Assembly (NCBI RefSeq): GCF_000252165.1
Contig: NZ_BAET01000013.1
Coordinates: 1 to 64,000, forward strand
Reading direction: 5' to 3'
Source: Glaciecola punicea ACAM 611
Lineage (GTDB): Bacteria > Pseudomonadota > Gammaproteobacteria > Enterobacterales > Alteromonadaceae
Length of the DNA stretch: 64,000 nt
The notes below the pieces were generated by a model, which searched no databases, had not been told where the DNA came from, and saw only the letters and a program-made list of their open reading frames with translations. Both the position numbers and the translations under genes were made by a program. Numbering within the stretch: the first letter of the stretch is position 1; each line of letters starts with the position of its first letter. Of the stretch, positions 29,548 through 38,346 are shown one piece after another.

Positions 29548-31174
29548 ACGTCATGTCGCGATATGCATGATTCACAACGGTGTCGACCCTAAACGGATGC
29601 AGCTCGGCTTTAACTACTTCACGCTTTACATTGAGCGTAAAATGCATGAACGCATCGCTGGCGGCATTTTTATTATCCCATTCTATTTTATAGGTAGCGT
29701 CTTGAAAAGGTGCTAGGGTGCCCGTCAGGGTTTTCATCCTGTTGGAGCTTATGCGCAAAATAGGGGTGTTAGCCGCTGTTTTGTGATTGGTGCTCACTAC
29801 GGTGAAACTGCCAAACCACTTGTCTTTGTATTCACCTAAAATTTGTTCATCAGTAATACTCATTGGCGCAGTGGCAACGGGCTCTTCAAATTTGGCCAAA
29901 TAAGCTTGTTCACGCTCGTCCAAATGATCCACATAGGTGCTTATCCAATCTTGCTGCTGTTTGTCAACATATCCTGCTTTTTGCATATAAGCTTTCACAA
30001 TAGTTTGCATGACTGAGCCGCGCGCCGCTGAATTAGAGCCATTGCTTAAAATAACCACGCCAAGCGTTAGTTTAGGCACCATTAGCACATAGGCCTGATA
30101 GCCTGAAAGTGTGCCGGTGTGTGAAATAACGTTAAGCTCACCAATATTGGCTAAGCGCCAGCCTAAGCCATAGCTTTTAAATAGGGTCTTGTTCCACTCA
30201 CGCTCCTGTGGCGATACCCATAAAATAGTCTGCGGATACCACATTTGTGTAAGCTGCTTATCTGAAAAGGGCAGGTTGTTACGGTTAAGCAAAGCGCCTA
30301 TCCATTTCAACATATCTTGCACATTGCACACCATGCCGCCTGCGGCTGCTGACATTAGCCCCTGTTGTGAAATGCCATTGCGCGGTATAGCATAAATACC
30401 GCGCGCGCTGTTATGAGCATAGCCCATCGCCACGTTGTTTAAACTTGCCTTGGGAATGTCGCCCACAAAACAGTTCATCGCGAGCGGTTTAAAAATGCGC
30501 TGCTCCACAAAATTTTCAAAACTCATGCCGCTGACTTTAGCGACTAGTTCGCCTGCCGTAATGTACATGACATTGGAATATGCATAGCGGTCTCTAAAGC
30601 TATACTCGGGTGTTAAATATTGTAGATTAGCAATGACTTCTGCGCGCGTGAAGCCTGAAGGCTCTGGCCAAATCATGCTGTCGCCTGCGCCGTTAATTAG
30701 GCCGCTGCGGTGCGTCAGTAAATCGGTAATGGTAAATTCGCGGGTAACATAGGGGTCATAAAGCGTAAATTCTGGCAGGTGGGTAATAACTTTATCGTTC
30801 CAGTTTAACTTTTCTTCATCCACTAAAATTGCCAATGCCGCACTGGTAAAAGCTTTACTGGTAGACGCTAGGCGAAAATAGGTTTGCGCATCTACCTTTT
30901 TGTTGTTAGCAATATTGGCTTTGCCGAAGCCTTTCGACAGCACCACTTCGTTTTGGTGAATAATGCCAACCGCCATGCCGGGTGTTTGAAATGTGCTAAG
31001 CGCTTCCTCGATTGCTTGCTCAATATGCTTCTTATCGACACTTTTACTGAGGGCAGAAACGGAGAATGTACATAGCAATACCAAGCACAGATTTAGTGCC
31101 AGTTTACGTTGATACAAAAAGATAAGAGGATTTGAATGTTGCTTATTTATATTCGAAGAAAAGCGCATGTTCAT
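29525..31174 (-). CDS. Serine hydrolase, beta-lactamase class C family
   Basis: 549 residues with an N-terminal hydrophobic export segment (about 25-44, LALNLCLVLLCTFSVSAL). Catalytic motifs are Ser104-Thr-Ser-Lys107 (SxxK) and Tyr199-Ser-Asn201, with an HTGTLSGYQ segment further on matching the third KTG-like box. A ~130-residue C-terminal domain follows (DUF3471-like by position). Such proteins are esterases, D-aminopeptidases or penicillin-binding-protein relatives more often than true beta-lactamases. The gene is convergent with, and overlaps, bufC. Confidence 0.82.
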   Translation of the reverse strand: MNMRFSSNINKQHSNPLIFLYQRKLALNLCLVLLCTFSVSALSKSVDKKHIEQAIEEALSTFQTPGMAVGIIHQNEVVLSKGFGKANIANNKKVDAQTYFRLASTSKAFTSAALAILVDEEKLNWNDKVITHLPEFTLYDPYVTREFTITDLLTHRSGLINGAGDSMIWPEPSGFTRAEVIANLQYLTPEYSFRDRYAYSNVMYITAGELVAKVSGMSFENFVEQRIFKPLAMNCFVGDIPKASLNNVAMGYAHNSARGIYAIPRNGISQQGLMSAAAGGMVCNVQDMLKWIGALLNRNNLPFSDKQLTQMWYPQTILWVSPQEREWNKTLFKSYGLGWRLANIGELNVISHTGTLSGYQAYVLMVPKLTLGVVILSNGSNSAARGSVMQTIVKAYMQKAGYVDKQQQDWISTYVDHLDEREQAYLAKFEEPVATAPMSITDEQILGEYKDKWFGSFTVVSTNHKTAANTPILRISSNRMKTLTGTLAPFQDATYKIEWDNKNAASDAFMHFTLNVKREVVKAELHPFRVDTVVNHAYRDMTFIKIAPE

Positions 31175-31343
31175 AGTTGAATAGTACTCTGCATAAATAA
31201 ATGATTAGGTGTGAAAAGACTACTAACAGTGTGGTGAAGAATGCCGAATATTACAAGTTAAGTATTTCTAAACATACTGGCAACGTTCGCTATTGCTGTC
31301 ATAAAAAGCCATCGGTTTAGGGTGATATAAAACGCGATGCATT

Positions 31344-32207
31344 TTATTCTTTGACACCTTTGTTTCGCGAATACAAAACCAAACCAGCAGCGCCTAAATA
31401 CATCATTAAACCATACCCGCCGGCAATAAGCGCATAGGCTGGCTCTTGTATAAAGCTAACTGCAATTAAAATAGCAAGCGTCGCATTTTGTGTGCCTACT
31501 TCTATTCCTAAGGTTATGCGATCTTTTTGATTAAGTAAAAATAGTTTCGCCAGCAGCATCCCCAGCAGCGTAGCGCTTAAGTTTAGGCCAATAGTGAACA
31601 AGTATAAGTCGGGGAATCCTTCCACCAGCATTTCACGCTCGTCAAAACTAATTTTTACAATTAGCAATAACATGAACACAATGGCAAGTTTACGAAAGAT
31701 AGGCTCCAGCCTTAAGGCGATATTGATAAAACGATGACGGGTCAACATGCCAAGCGCTACAGGCACAAGTGTAATAACAATTAAGCCCAAAGAGGTCTTG
31801 AGCAAAGAAAATTCTACAGGTTCGCCTTCAGAAAAGTAGTTGATAGAGAAGGCAATTAAAAAGGGCGTAGTAAATACGCAAATAACGGTGGTGATTGCCG
31901 TTAACGATATAGACAGAGCTAAGTTAGCTTTGGCTAAATGCGAGAGTAAATTTGAGGTGCTGCCGCCGGGGCACGCCGCTAGCAGCATCATGCCTATTGC
32001 GATTTGTGCTGAGGCATTAAAGGCAAGCGCAATAGCAAAGGCAAGGGCAGGTAACAGCAGCATCTGCCCAAACAGGCCCACAAATATTGGTTTAGGCAAT
32101 TTGGCTAAGCGCGCAAAGTCTTTAAGCTGCAGACTCAAGCCCATTCCAAACATAATACTGGCAAGCACTAAAGGTAAGAATATGGCGGTGAAAACAGTAG
32201 ACTGCAT
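31344..32207 (-). CDS. BASS family transporter (bile acid:sodium symporter-like)
   Basis: 287-residue membrane protein with about nine or ten helices. FGMGLSLQLKDF in the first helix, ACPGGSTSNLLSHLAKANLALSIS and EVGTQNATLAI are the sodium-binding and crossover motifs of the bile acid/arsenite/riboflavin transporter superfamily. Likely imports an organic anion with Na+. Last gene of a run of four same-strand genes with acyl-CoA dehydrogenase-type functions; it starts 24 bp after the SDR gene. Confidence 0.83.
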   Translation of the reverse strand: MQSTVFTAIFLPLVLASIMFGMGLSLQLKDFARLAKLPKPIFVGLFGQMLLLPALAFAIALAFNASAQIAIGMMLLAACPGGSTSNLLSHLAKANLALSISLTAITTVICVFTTPFLIAFSINYFSEGEPVEFSLLKTSLGLIVITLVPVALGMLTRHRFINIALRLEPIFRKLAIVFMLLLIVKISFDEREMLVEGFPDLYLFTIGLNLSATLLGMLLAKLFLLNQKDRITLGIEVGTQNATLAILIAVSFIQEPAYALIAGGYGLMMYLGAAGLVLYSRNKGVKE

Positions 32208-32231
32208 GTGGTTAACTCACTCGATTGGGGC

Positions 32232-32978
32232 TTAGCTCATTTTTGCCAGCAAAGACAAGGGCGCCACTCGCATTATTAGCTGCATTATCGCCCATGGCCA
32301 AGTAGGTACGTAGCTATTTGCACCTTCTTTTTCAATCGCCGCTACCATGGCTTTGCAGCCCGTTTGTGTGTCGACCATAAACGGTACTTTTTTTACTTTT
32401 TCATTAATTTCACTGCGAATAAAGCCAGGATGAATGGTGGATACCTTAATGGGTGTTTTGGCTAAATCCATTCGCAGGCCTTCACTTAAGGAGGTAATGG
32501 CGGCTTTTGTGGCGGCGTATACGTTTAAGGCGCGTCTGAACCCGCGCACCGCACTAATAGATGAAATGGTGACTAAATGCCCAGCGTTTTGCGCTCTGAA
32601 AATAGTCACAGCGGCTTCACACTGCGCCAAGGCCGATACAAAATTTGTAATGGCAGTTTGTTTATTGGCTTCAAAGTAGCCGGTGCCAATGGAAGCCCCT
32701 TTGCCCATGCCTGCGTTTACGATTACTCGGTCAAGCTGTCCAAGTTCTTGTTTGAATTCATTGAACACAGTGAATACGGCGTCGTGGTCGTTGACATCTA
32801 AAGACTTAATGATAACGCTTATGCTTGGATTGATAGCCAGTAGCTCTGCTTTTAGTATTTCAAGGCGGTCTATGCGCCGAGCACATAAGGCTAGGTTGCG
32901 ACCTTTTTGCGCAAATTGCACCGCCATTTCACGGCCAAGGCCTGAGCTTGCGCCCGTGATCAGAATGTTTTTTCTCAT
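32232..32978 (-). CDS. SDR family oxidoreductase
   Basis: 248-residue short-chain dehydrogenase. The NAD(P) fold begins TGASSGLGREMA, followed by the NAG motif (IVNAGMG), Ser in TISSIS and the YxxxK pair in YAATKAA. Substrate unknown. Position after an acyl-CoA dehydrogenase and an APH-like gene, and before a BASS transporter, suggests oxidation of a hydroxyacyl or sterol-like compound. Confidence 0.88.
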   Translation of the reverse strand: MRKNILITGASSGLGREMAVQFAQKGRNLALCARRIDRLEILKAELLAINPSISVIIKSLDVNDHDAVFTVFNEFKQELGQLDRVIVNAGMGKGASIGTGYFEANKQTAITNFVSALAQCEAAVTIFRAQNAGHLVTISSISAVRGFRRALNVYAATKAAITSLSEGLRMDLAKTPIKVSTIHPGFIRSEINEKVKKVPFMVDTQTGCKAMVAAIEKEGANSYVPTWPWAIMQLIMRVAPLSLLAKMS

Positions 32979-33101
32979 GGTTATATTGTCCGAATATGCT
33001 ATTTACAGTGCAAAGCCAGCGCTTATTAAATGACGCTGCTTTGTAGTACTAATGCTATGTTTTTTAACAATATGAATAAAACTATTTTAAATAGCCATCT
33101 T

Positions 33102-34202
33102 TCACTGCTGCTTAGTAATTTTATTACAGCGATACAATAAATAATGCACAAAGGTCCACATATTCTTATACGCCTTATTGTGAGTTTGTTTGTGGTGATA
33201 GCGATAGTAGATTTGCTGCACAATACCGGCCAGCCTAAACAAGCCGTACACTTCATAAAAAGCGAAGGCTTTTGGCTCTACGCCTTGCTTGTTGCAGTAA
33301 TAATCAATAACTTGCTGGCGCGTCATCATGCCGGGAATATCAGTTGGCTGAAGTTGAGTACTGCGGGCCATGAAATCGTCATCGGCCTGTATCCAGTAGG
33401 CTAGGCTATTGCCTAAATCCATTAGCGGATCACCCAAGGTGGCTAGCTCCCAATCAAGCACGGCTAATATTTGGGTAGGGTCGTTAACATCAAGCACCAG
33501 GTTGTCAAAGCGATAGTCGTTGTGGGTCATGCAAATTGTTTCTTTGGCTGGCAGGTTATCTTCGAGCCAGCGCATTACTTTTTTGCCGCTGGGCACGTTC
33601 CACGTTTTCGCGTTCGTGTAGCGCTTATTCCAGCCCAGTACTTGGCGCTGCGCATAGCCTGCACCTTTGCCTAAATGGGATAAGTTTGCAGCTTCTATGT
33701 CAACGTTATGCAGGTTAATGAGTTCATCAAGCGCTACTTCGCAAAGCCTGCGCGCTTGCCCTTGGGATAAATTCACGCCGCGCGGGAAATGCTTGCGCGG
33801 AATTATCCCGTTAATTTTTTCCATCACGTAAAATTCAGCGCCAATAACGCTTTCATCATCGGTGTAGCCAAGCATAGCGGGCACTTTGCTATACACTGGT
33901 TTAAGCGCGTCTTGTAAGCTATATTCGCGGCCCATATCGTGTGCACCTTTTGCTTTGGTGCCGGCAGGCGGCCTGCGCAATATTACATCACGATTGTCAA
34001 AACTTAAGCAGTAAGTCCAGTTAGAGGCACCGCCTGAATATTGGGTCACCTTCATGTCGCCGCTTAGTGATTCACCATTGGGCAGTTTAATTTCGCTATT
34101 TAGCCACTCTAGAAGGGGGCCAGTGGGCAGCTCTTCACCTGCTCGAATGGCGCTGCCTTGGTCAAGTACTGAGGCAGCTTTGTGTGGGGTTTGCGTCGTC
34201 AT
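33102..34202 (-). CDS. Phosphotransferase (APH) family protein, ACAD10/11-associated type
   Basis: 366-residue protein kinase-like fold. The Brenner motif HNDYRFDNLVLD and the metal motif VLDWELATLGDPLMDLG are those of aminoglycoside phosphotransferase relatives that accompany acyl-CoA dehydrogenases; in animal ACAD10 and ACAD11 both parts are one protein and act on 4-hydroxy acids. Here the dehydrogenase is the gene six bases upstream, which supports a role in phosphorylating a 4-hydroxyacyl-CoA before elimination. Confidence 0.83.
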   Translation of the reverse strand: MTTQTPHKAASVLDQGSAIRAGEELPTGPLLEWLNSEIKLPNGESLSGDMKVTQYSGGASNWTYCLSFDNRDVILRRPPAGTKAKGAHDMGREYSLQDALKPVYSKVPAMLGYTDDESVIGAEFYVMEKINGIIPRKHFPRGVNLSQGQARRLCEVALDELINLHNVDIEAANLSHLGKGAGYAQRQVLGWNKRYTNAKTWNVPSGKKVMRWLEDNLPAKETICMTHNDYRFDNLVLDVNDPTQILAVLDWELATLGDPLMDLGNSLAYWIQADDDFMARSTQLQPTDIPGMMTRQQVIDYYCNKQGVEPKAFAFYEVYGLFRLAGIVQQIYYRYHHKQTHNKAYKNMWTFVHYLLYRCNKITKQQ

Positions 34203-34208
34203 ATTGGC

Positions 34209-35429
34209 CTATTTATATTTTTTAAGCTCTAATCTAGATACCATGGCCATGTGCACTTCGTCAGGCCCGTCAGCTAAGCGAAGCGAGCGTGCGCCTGCGG
34301 CAAATCGGGCAATAGGGAAGTCGTTACACATTCCGCCGCCGCCATGCAGTTGTAAAGCGATGTCTACTACCTGCTGCGCCATGTTAGGCACAACCACTTT
34401 GATCGCTGAAATATCTACCATAGCATTTTTAACGCCCAAGTTATCTATTTTCCAAGCGGCCTGAAGGGTGAGCAAACGGCTTTGTTCAATGAGCATGCGG
34501 GCTTGCGCAATGCGCTCTTTATTACCGCCTAATTCAATTAAGGGCTTGCCAAAAGCAACGCGTTCTAGGCCGCGTCTTATGCCTAATTCTAATGCTTTTT
34601 CAGCCATACCAACTGCGCGCATGCAATGATGTATACGGCCCGGGCCCAAGCGACCTTGCGCTATGGCAAAGCCTTTGCCTAAACCCACTAACAAATTTTC
34701 TTTCGGTACGCGTACGTTGTGTAAATGTACCTCACCGTGGCCAAAAGGCGCATCAAAGTCGCCATAGGCGCTAAGCATACGCGTAATTTCGATGCCTTTG
34801 GTATCTAAGGGCACCATTACCATTGAGTGCTGGCTGTGGCGGTCGTTTTCTGGGTTTGAAAGTCCCATAAAGACCATGACTTTGGCATTTGGGTGACCTA
34901 AGCCAGTGGTCCACCATTTTTTACCATTAAGAATAAGCTCGTCGCCGTCGGCCTCAATAGTGGCCTGCATGTTGGTGGCGTCAGATGAGGCAACGTCGGG
35001 TTCGGTCATGCCAAATACAGAGCGTATTTCACCGTTAAGTAAGGGCGTTAACCATTTTTGTTGTTGAAACTCATTGCCAAAATGGTACAGCACTTCCATA
35101 TTGCCCGTGTCGGGTGCGTTGCAGTTGAAAATTTCGGGCGCGAAAATGACTTTGCCGGTTTCCTCAGCTAAAGGTGCGTATTCTAAGCAGGTGAGGCCTT
35201 GGCCTAATTTAGCATCGGGCAAAAACATATTCCATAAACCTTGCTCTTTGGCTAAGGCTTTTAAACGCGTAATGTCAGGATGAATTTGCCAATTTTTCCA
35301 ATTTCCGTCTGGGTTAGCTGCATGAATTTCGCCATATACTTTGTCTTCTATGGGAAATATATGCGCGTCCATAAAGCTGCGTATACGGGCTAAGTAGTCG
35401 AGTGTTTTTGGGTTGTGAGAAAAATCCAT
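34209..35429 (-). CDS. Acyl-CoA dehydrogenase family protein, ACAD10/11-like
   Basis: 406-residue flavoenzyme. Seen are FGMTEPDVASSDATNMQ (flavin and acyl binding), GKKWWTTGLGHPNAK, ARMLIEQSRLL, and the C-terminal LQLHGGGGMCND motif with the FAD-binding glycines. First gene of a four-gene minus-strand cluster; its end is six bases from the APH-family start. The pairing resembles the ACAD10/11 fusion of eukaryotes. Confidence 0.88.
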   Translation of the reverse strand: MDFSHNPKTLDYLARIRSFMDAHIFPIEDKVYGEIHAANPDGNWKNWQIHPDITRLKALAKEQGLWNMFLPDAKLGQGLTCLEYAPLAEETGKVIFAPEIFNCNAPDTGNMEVLYHFGNEFQQQKWLTPLLNGEIRSVFGMTEPDVASSDATNMQATIEADGDELILNGKKWWTTGLGHPNAKVMVFMGLSNPENDRHSQHSMVMVPLDTKGIEITRMLSAYGDFDAPFGHGEVHLHNVRVPKENLLVGLGKGFAIAQGRLGPGRIHHCMRAVGMAEKALELGIRRGLERVAFGKPLIELGGNKERIAQARMLIEQSRLLTLQAAWKIDNLGVKNAMVDISAIKVVVPNMAQQVVDIALQLHGGGGMCNDFPIARFAAGARSLRLADGPDEVHMAMVSRLELKKYK

Positions 35430-35515
35430 GCTAAGCTCTGTTAGTAATAGTATTTAATAATGTTAAGCATAGTGGATGTTGGGCGCAAGCGACAATTGCT
35501 TTAAGTTACGCTACC

Positions 35516-35541
35516 TTATAAACAAAGCTTATAAACAAAGC
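35516..35541. repeat. Two tandem 13-bp repeats
   Basis: TTATAAACAAAGC occurs twice in direct succession (35516-35528 and 35529-35541), followed by TTAT. It lies upstream of the acyl-CoA dehydrogenase gene on its promoter side and could be an operator or simple slippage. Confidence 0.5.
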
Positions 35542-35677
35542 TTATATAGCTATGTGTGATAGCGCCTTGTGGACTTACACCAAGTCATAATTGCCTTAAT
35601 TGTCTTAATTTAGCCGTCATTGTTCTTTTTCGTAAGATTATGCCGTGTTTCTAAAGCAATACACACATAATTAATAT

Positions 35678-35778
35678 GAGGATAATCATATGCTTAATGG
35701 CTAGACTTTAATAACAACACCGGTATTGTTAACGAAGAGCGCTTTGTTGGTACTGAATTTAGAGTTAGATTCTTTTAA
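35678..35778 (+). pseudogene. Scar of an outer-membrane protein gene (start and C-terminal end only)
   Basis: A GAGG ribosome site (35678-35681) and ATG 35690 are followed by four codons and a stop. In another frame, 35698-35778 reads WLDFNNNTGIVNEERFVGTE followed by FRVRFF and a stop. That ending, with alternating aromatic residues and a terminal Phe, is typical of TonB-dependent receptors or other beta-barrels. It looks like a large internal deletion that removed almost the whole gene and left both ends. A terminator follows. The rest of the 474-bp gap 35430-35903 holds the 13-bp repeats and no other gene. Confidence 0.45.
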
Positions 35779-35791
35779 TCTAGCCTTGCTG

Positions 35792-35820
35792 TAAAAAAGT
35801 TCGCTTTACGCGGGTTTTTT
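35792..35820 (+). terminator. Rho-independent terminator after the deleted gene
   Basis: AAAAAAGTTCGC, loop TTTAC and GCGGGTTTTTT form a stem of five GC-rich pairs (two G-T) plus six A-T pairs with one bulged G. It follows the remnant's stop codon by 14 bases. Confidence 0.6.
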
Positions 35821-35903
35821 ATACTAGTTCAAAGCCTTGTGATTTTTTGTTGAGATGAACATTACTCTGCTATGCTACTAAAAATGGACAAAAAATACGC
35901 TAT

Positions 35904-36473
35904 ATGAAAACACTTTTACATGAACAAACACCAGTAACTGAACATGCACTAAATGCAATTGCACATATGCCAACTAAAAGCTTGCCTATGCTGATGAACA
36001 ACGATTTCACGCAAGGCCTAACAGACGCAGACTTTATGCGTATTGCAGTGCTACTGGCGCAAAAAAGTTATGACGAAGGTGGCTGCCCAATTGGCGCTGT
36101 GATCGTTAACAACGCAAGCAACACAATTGTAGGTAAAGGCCACAACACGCTAGTGCAAGAAAATCATCCTTATAATCACGGCGAAACGTCTGCAATAAGA
36201 GATGCAGGCAGAATCGATTTTAGCCGAACCACCATTTACACTAGCTTGAGTCCTTGTAGCGTATGTGCAACGCTTATTCAGATGAGAGGGTTTAGTCGCG
36301 TCGTTGTTGGTGATGTGACTAACGCATCAGGTACGCAGGACTTTTTAAAAGAAAACAAGGTGCACGTTGATATATTAGAAGATCAATACGGCATTGCGCT
36401 TTACGCACGTTTTCGCTTAGAAAAACCCGAGCAGGATTTAGAAGATTGGCAAGGCATACGGTCGCCTAATTAG
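35904..36473 (+). CDS. Nucleoside/cytosine deaminase, yeast Fcy1-like
   Basis: 189-residue zinc deaminase. Zinc ligands are His92 and proton-shuttling Glu94 in YNHGETSAI, and Cys118 and Cys121 in SLSPCSVC. GGCPIGAVI, the GRID-like AGRIDFSRTTIYT strand and the VVGDVTNASGTQ loop, with a C-terminal DLEDW, match the layout of fungal cytosine deaminase rather than the TadA or CodA families. It has an extra ~40 residues before the fold, so MRIAV (residue 45) is an alternative start. Likely reaction: cytosine to uracil or a related base. It is convergent with tdk. Confidence 0.8.
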   Translation: MKTLLHEQTPVTEHALNAIAHMPTKSLPMLMNNDFTQGLTDADFMRIAVLLAQKSYDEGGCPIGAVIVNNASNTIVGKGHNTLVQENHPYNHGETSAIRDAGRIDFSRTTIYTSLSPCSVCATLIQMRGFSRVVVGDVTNASGTQDFLKENKVHVDILEDQYGIALYARFRLEKPEQDLEDWQGIRSPN

Positions 36474-36492
36474 TCAGCTTAGCCATACAGCG

Positions 36493-37080
36493 TCAATTAG
36501 TGTAAAAATCTGTCTTTTCGCAGTAATGCTTGCGGCAAAGTGACTCATAGCGTTCATTGCCGCCAATTTCAATTTGTGCACCTTCTTGAAGAACATTTCC
36601 GTTGCCGTCTAGCTTTGCCACAAAGTTGGCCTTGCGGCCACAGTGGCAAATGGTTTTGAGTTCGTTCATTTTGTCAGCCCAGGCGAGTAAATAGTGGCTG
36701 CCTTCGAAAGTTTCGCCTTTGAAGTCGGTGCGCAAGCCATAGGCTAAAACAGGAATATTGAGTTTATCGACAATTTGCAGGCACTGCTTTACCTGCTGGC
36801 GCGTTAAAAACTGAGCTTCATCAATAAAAATGCAAGACAGTTTGTGCTGCTTTTGTTTAACCGCAACATCCTCAAAAAGATTGGTTTGGTCGGTGAATAA
36901 GTCTGCTTCAGACTCCAGGCCTATGCGCGAGGCAATTTTGCCCTGAGCAAAGCGGTCGTCAAAGGCAACAGTGTAAAGCTGCACTTTCATACCGCGCTCT
37001 TGGTAATTGTAAGCCGACTGTAATAAAGAGGTAGATTTGCCAGCGTTCATTGCTGAGTAGTAAAAGTATAATTGCGCCAT
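36493..37080 (-). CDS. tdk: Thymidine kinase
   Basis: 195-residue type II thymidine kinase. P-loop in SAMNAGKST at the start, the Walker B-like IFIDEAQFL, the lasso region and zinc ligands (CHCG and CRKHYC) are all visible. Phosphorylates thymidine in pyrimidine salvage; the cytosine deaminase next to it is convergent, not in the same operon. A second nucleoside kinase of a different family is at about 52.7 kb. Confidence 0.92.
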   Translation of the reverse strand: MAQLYFYYSAMNAGKSTSLLQSAYNYQERGMKVQLYTVAFDDRFAQGKIASRIGLESEADLFTDQTNLFEDVAVKQKQHKLSCIFIDEAQFLTRQQVKQCLQIVDKLNIPVLAYGLRTDFKGETFEGSHYLLAWADKMNELKTICHCGRKANFVAKLDGNGNVLQEGAQIEIGGNERYESLCRKHYCEKTDFYTN

Positions 37081-37196
37081 AGTGTTTGTTTTAGTGCTTA
37101 ATATAATGTGCAGATAAACCCGAAAGACTTATCAGGTTTTTGATGGCATAATAATAACGGCTAATGATGCTCGGCCATAGCTGTTTTTACAAATTT

Positions 37197-37313
37197 TCAC
37201 TGCACGCTAGCAGGAATTATTCCCTTTAAACGTTCAATGTCGCCTTCACCCACACCAAATTGCGTAAAATAATATGGCCATTGCTGCGTGAGAAGCCTTA
37301 AGGTATTTTCACA
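37197..37313 (-). pseudogene. C-terminal remnant, possibly of a tyrosine phosphatase-like protein
   Basis: A 38-codon open stretch without a start codon reads like the end of a real protein: LLTQQWPYYFTQFGVGEGD and then IERLKGIIPA before a stop at 37197. The pattern (aromatic-rich helix, then Gly and a D-I-E-R-L helix) resembles the end of bacterial Tyr/Ser phosphatases. It overlaps the PPK2 3' end by 16 bases in another frame. Family assignment is weak. Confidence 0.3.
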
Positions 37314-38104
37314 CTATTGGGGTCAAATTCAGGTTCAGGATAGTCCATCTGCAGAGCATCTAGGGTGTTTACAATGCTCTGTAATACCACTAAATCGCGA
37401 TACCATCTGCGCTCGCTAGGCACTACATACCAAGGCGAAGTTGCTGTTGAACAGCGTTCAATAGCTTCACTGTATAGTGCTAAGTACTCATCCCAATGCT
37501 CACGCGCGTCTACGTCAGCAAATTCAAATTTCCAGTGTTTATCAGCGCGATCTAGCCTGCGCTGTAAACGTTCTTTTTGATAGTTTTTCGAAATATGCAG
37601 ATAAAACTTAAGCACCATAGTGCCTTCGCCTACCAGCATTTTCTCAAAGCTATTTATATGCTCAAAGCGCGACTGCCAAAGCTTTGAGGGCTGAAGTTGA
37701 TTAACACCCACCGTGACTATATCTTCATAATGTGAGCGATTAAACACACCAATCACGCCTTTGGGCGGCGTGTGTTGATGAACGCGCCATAAAAAATCGT
37801 GCGATAATTCCTCTGTGTTAGGCTTTTTGAAACTTCTTACCATCAGCATGCTTGGATTTACACTGGTAAACACACGCCGGGTAGTGGAGTCTTTGCCGCC
37901 AGCGTCCATGGCTTGAAATACGATTAATAGGCTTTTAGCGCGCTGCGCGTACAGCAAGTCTTGCAGCTCAAATAAGCGTTTGGAGAGGCTGCGGATTGCT
38001 TGCATGCCTTCTTTTTTGGTAAGTCCGCCGTTGTCTTTAGTGGCTATATCGTGCAACCTTACACAATGGCCGGGGGCAACTAGATAATCCTTAGTGTCAA
38101 TCAT
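37298..38104 (-). CDS. ppk2: Polyphosphate kinase 2 family protein
   Basis: 268-residue P-loop kinase of the PPK2 family, which uses inorganic polyphosphate to phosphorylate nucleoside mono- or diphosphates. Walker A is AMDAGGKDST; NRSHYEDI and the RLDRADKHWKF lid region are present, and the C-terminus has YRDLVVLQSIVNTL. The single-domain length fits class I or III. No ppk1 or exopolyphosphatase is nearby. Confidence 0.87.
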   Translation of the reverse strand: MIDTKDYLVAPGHCVRLHDIATKDNGGLTKKEGMQAIRSLSKRLFELQDLLYAQRAKSLLIVFQAMDAGGKDSTTRRVFTSVNPSMLMVRSFKKPNTEELSHDFLWRVHQHTPPKGVIGVFNRSHYEDIVTVGVNQLQPSKLWQSRFEHINSFEKMLVGEGTMVLKFYLHISKNYQKERLQRRLDRADKHWKFEFADVDAREHWDEYLALYSEAIERCSTATSPWYVVPSERRWYRDLVVLQSIVNTLDALQMDYPEPEFDPNSVKIP

Positions 38105-38346
38105 CAGTTAAATTCTCCTTTTCTTGCATTAGTAGCTTCTTTGTCCATTGCACCAGTAACGCCTACTTATACAACGAAAAAGCTTGCTTAGAAAAGAGTT
38201 TAGGCATTGAAAAGGGCATTGTGATTTTCAAAGATTGTAAAAAATATATAGGTAAAATGTTGCATTTATTAACAATATGGTCTTTAGTATAGCCTACGAA
38301 GCCAAGCTGTAGCGTACTCATTGACTAATATAAAAGGCTAATACTC

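Noticed and set aside
35674-35691. Hairpin ATATGA-GGATAA-TCATAT as a phage coat or riboswitch element
   Set aside because: It coincides with the ribosome site and start codon of the lost gene; the resemblance is short.
35699-35785. Cloverleaf-like folding (7-bp closing stem GGCTAGA/TCTAGCC with three inner hairpins) suggesting a tRNA or riboswitch
   Set aside because: No T-loop, anticodon arm or CCA end, and no purine-riboswitch core. The same bases read as the coding end of an outer-membrane protein, which explains them better.
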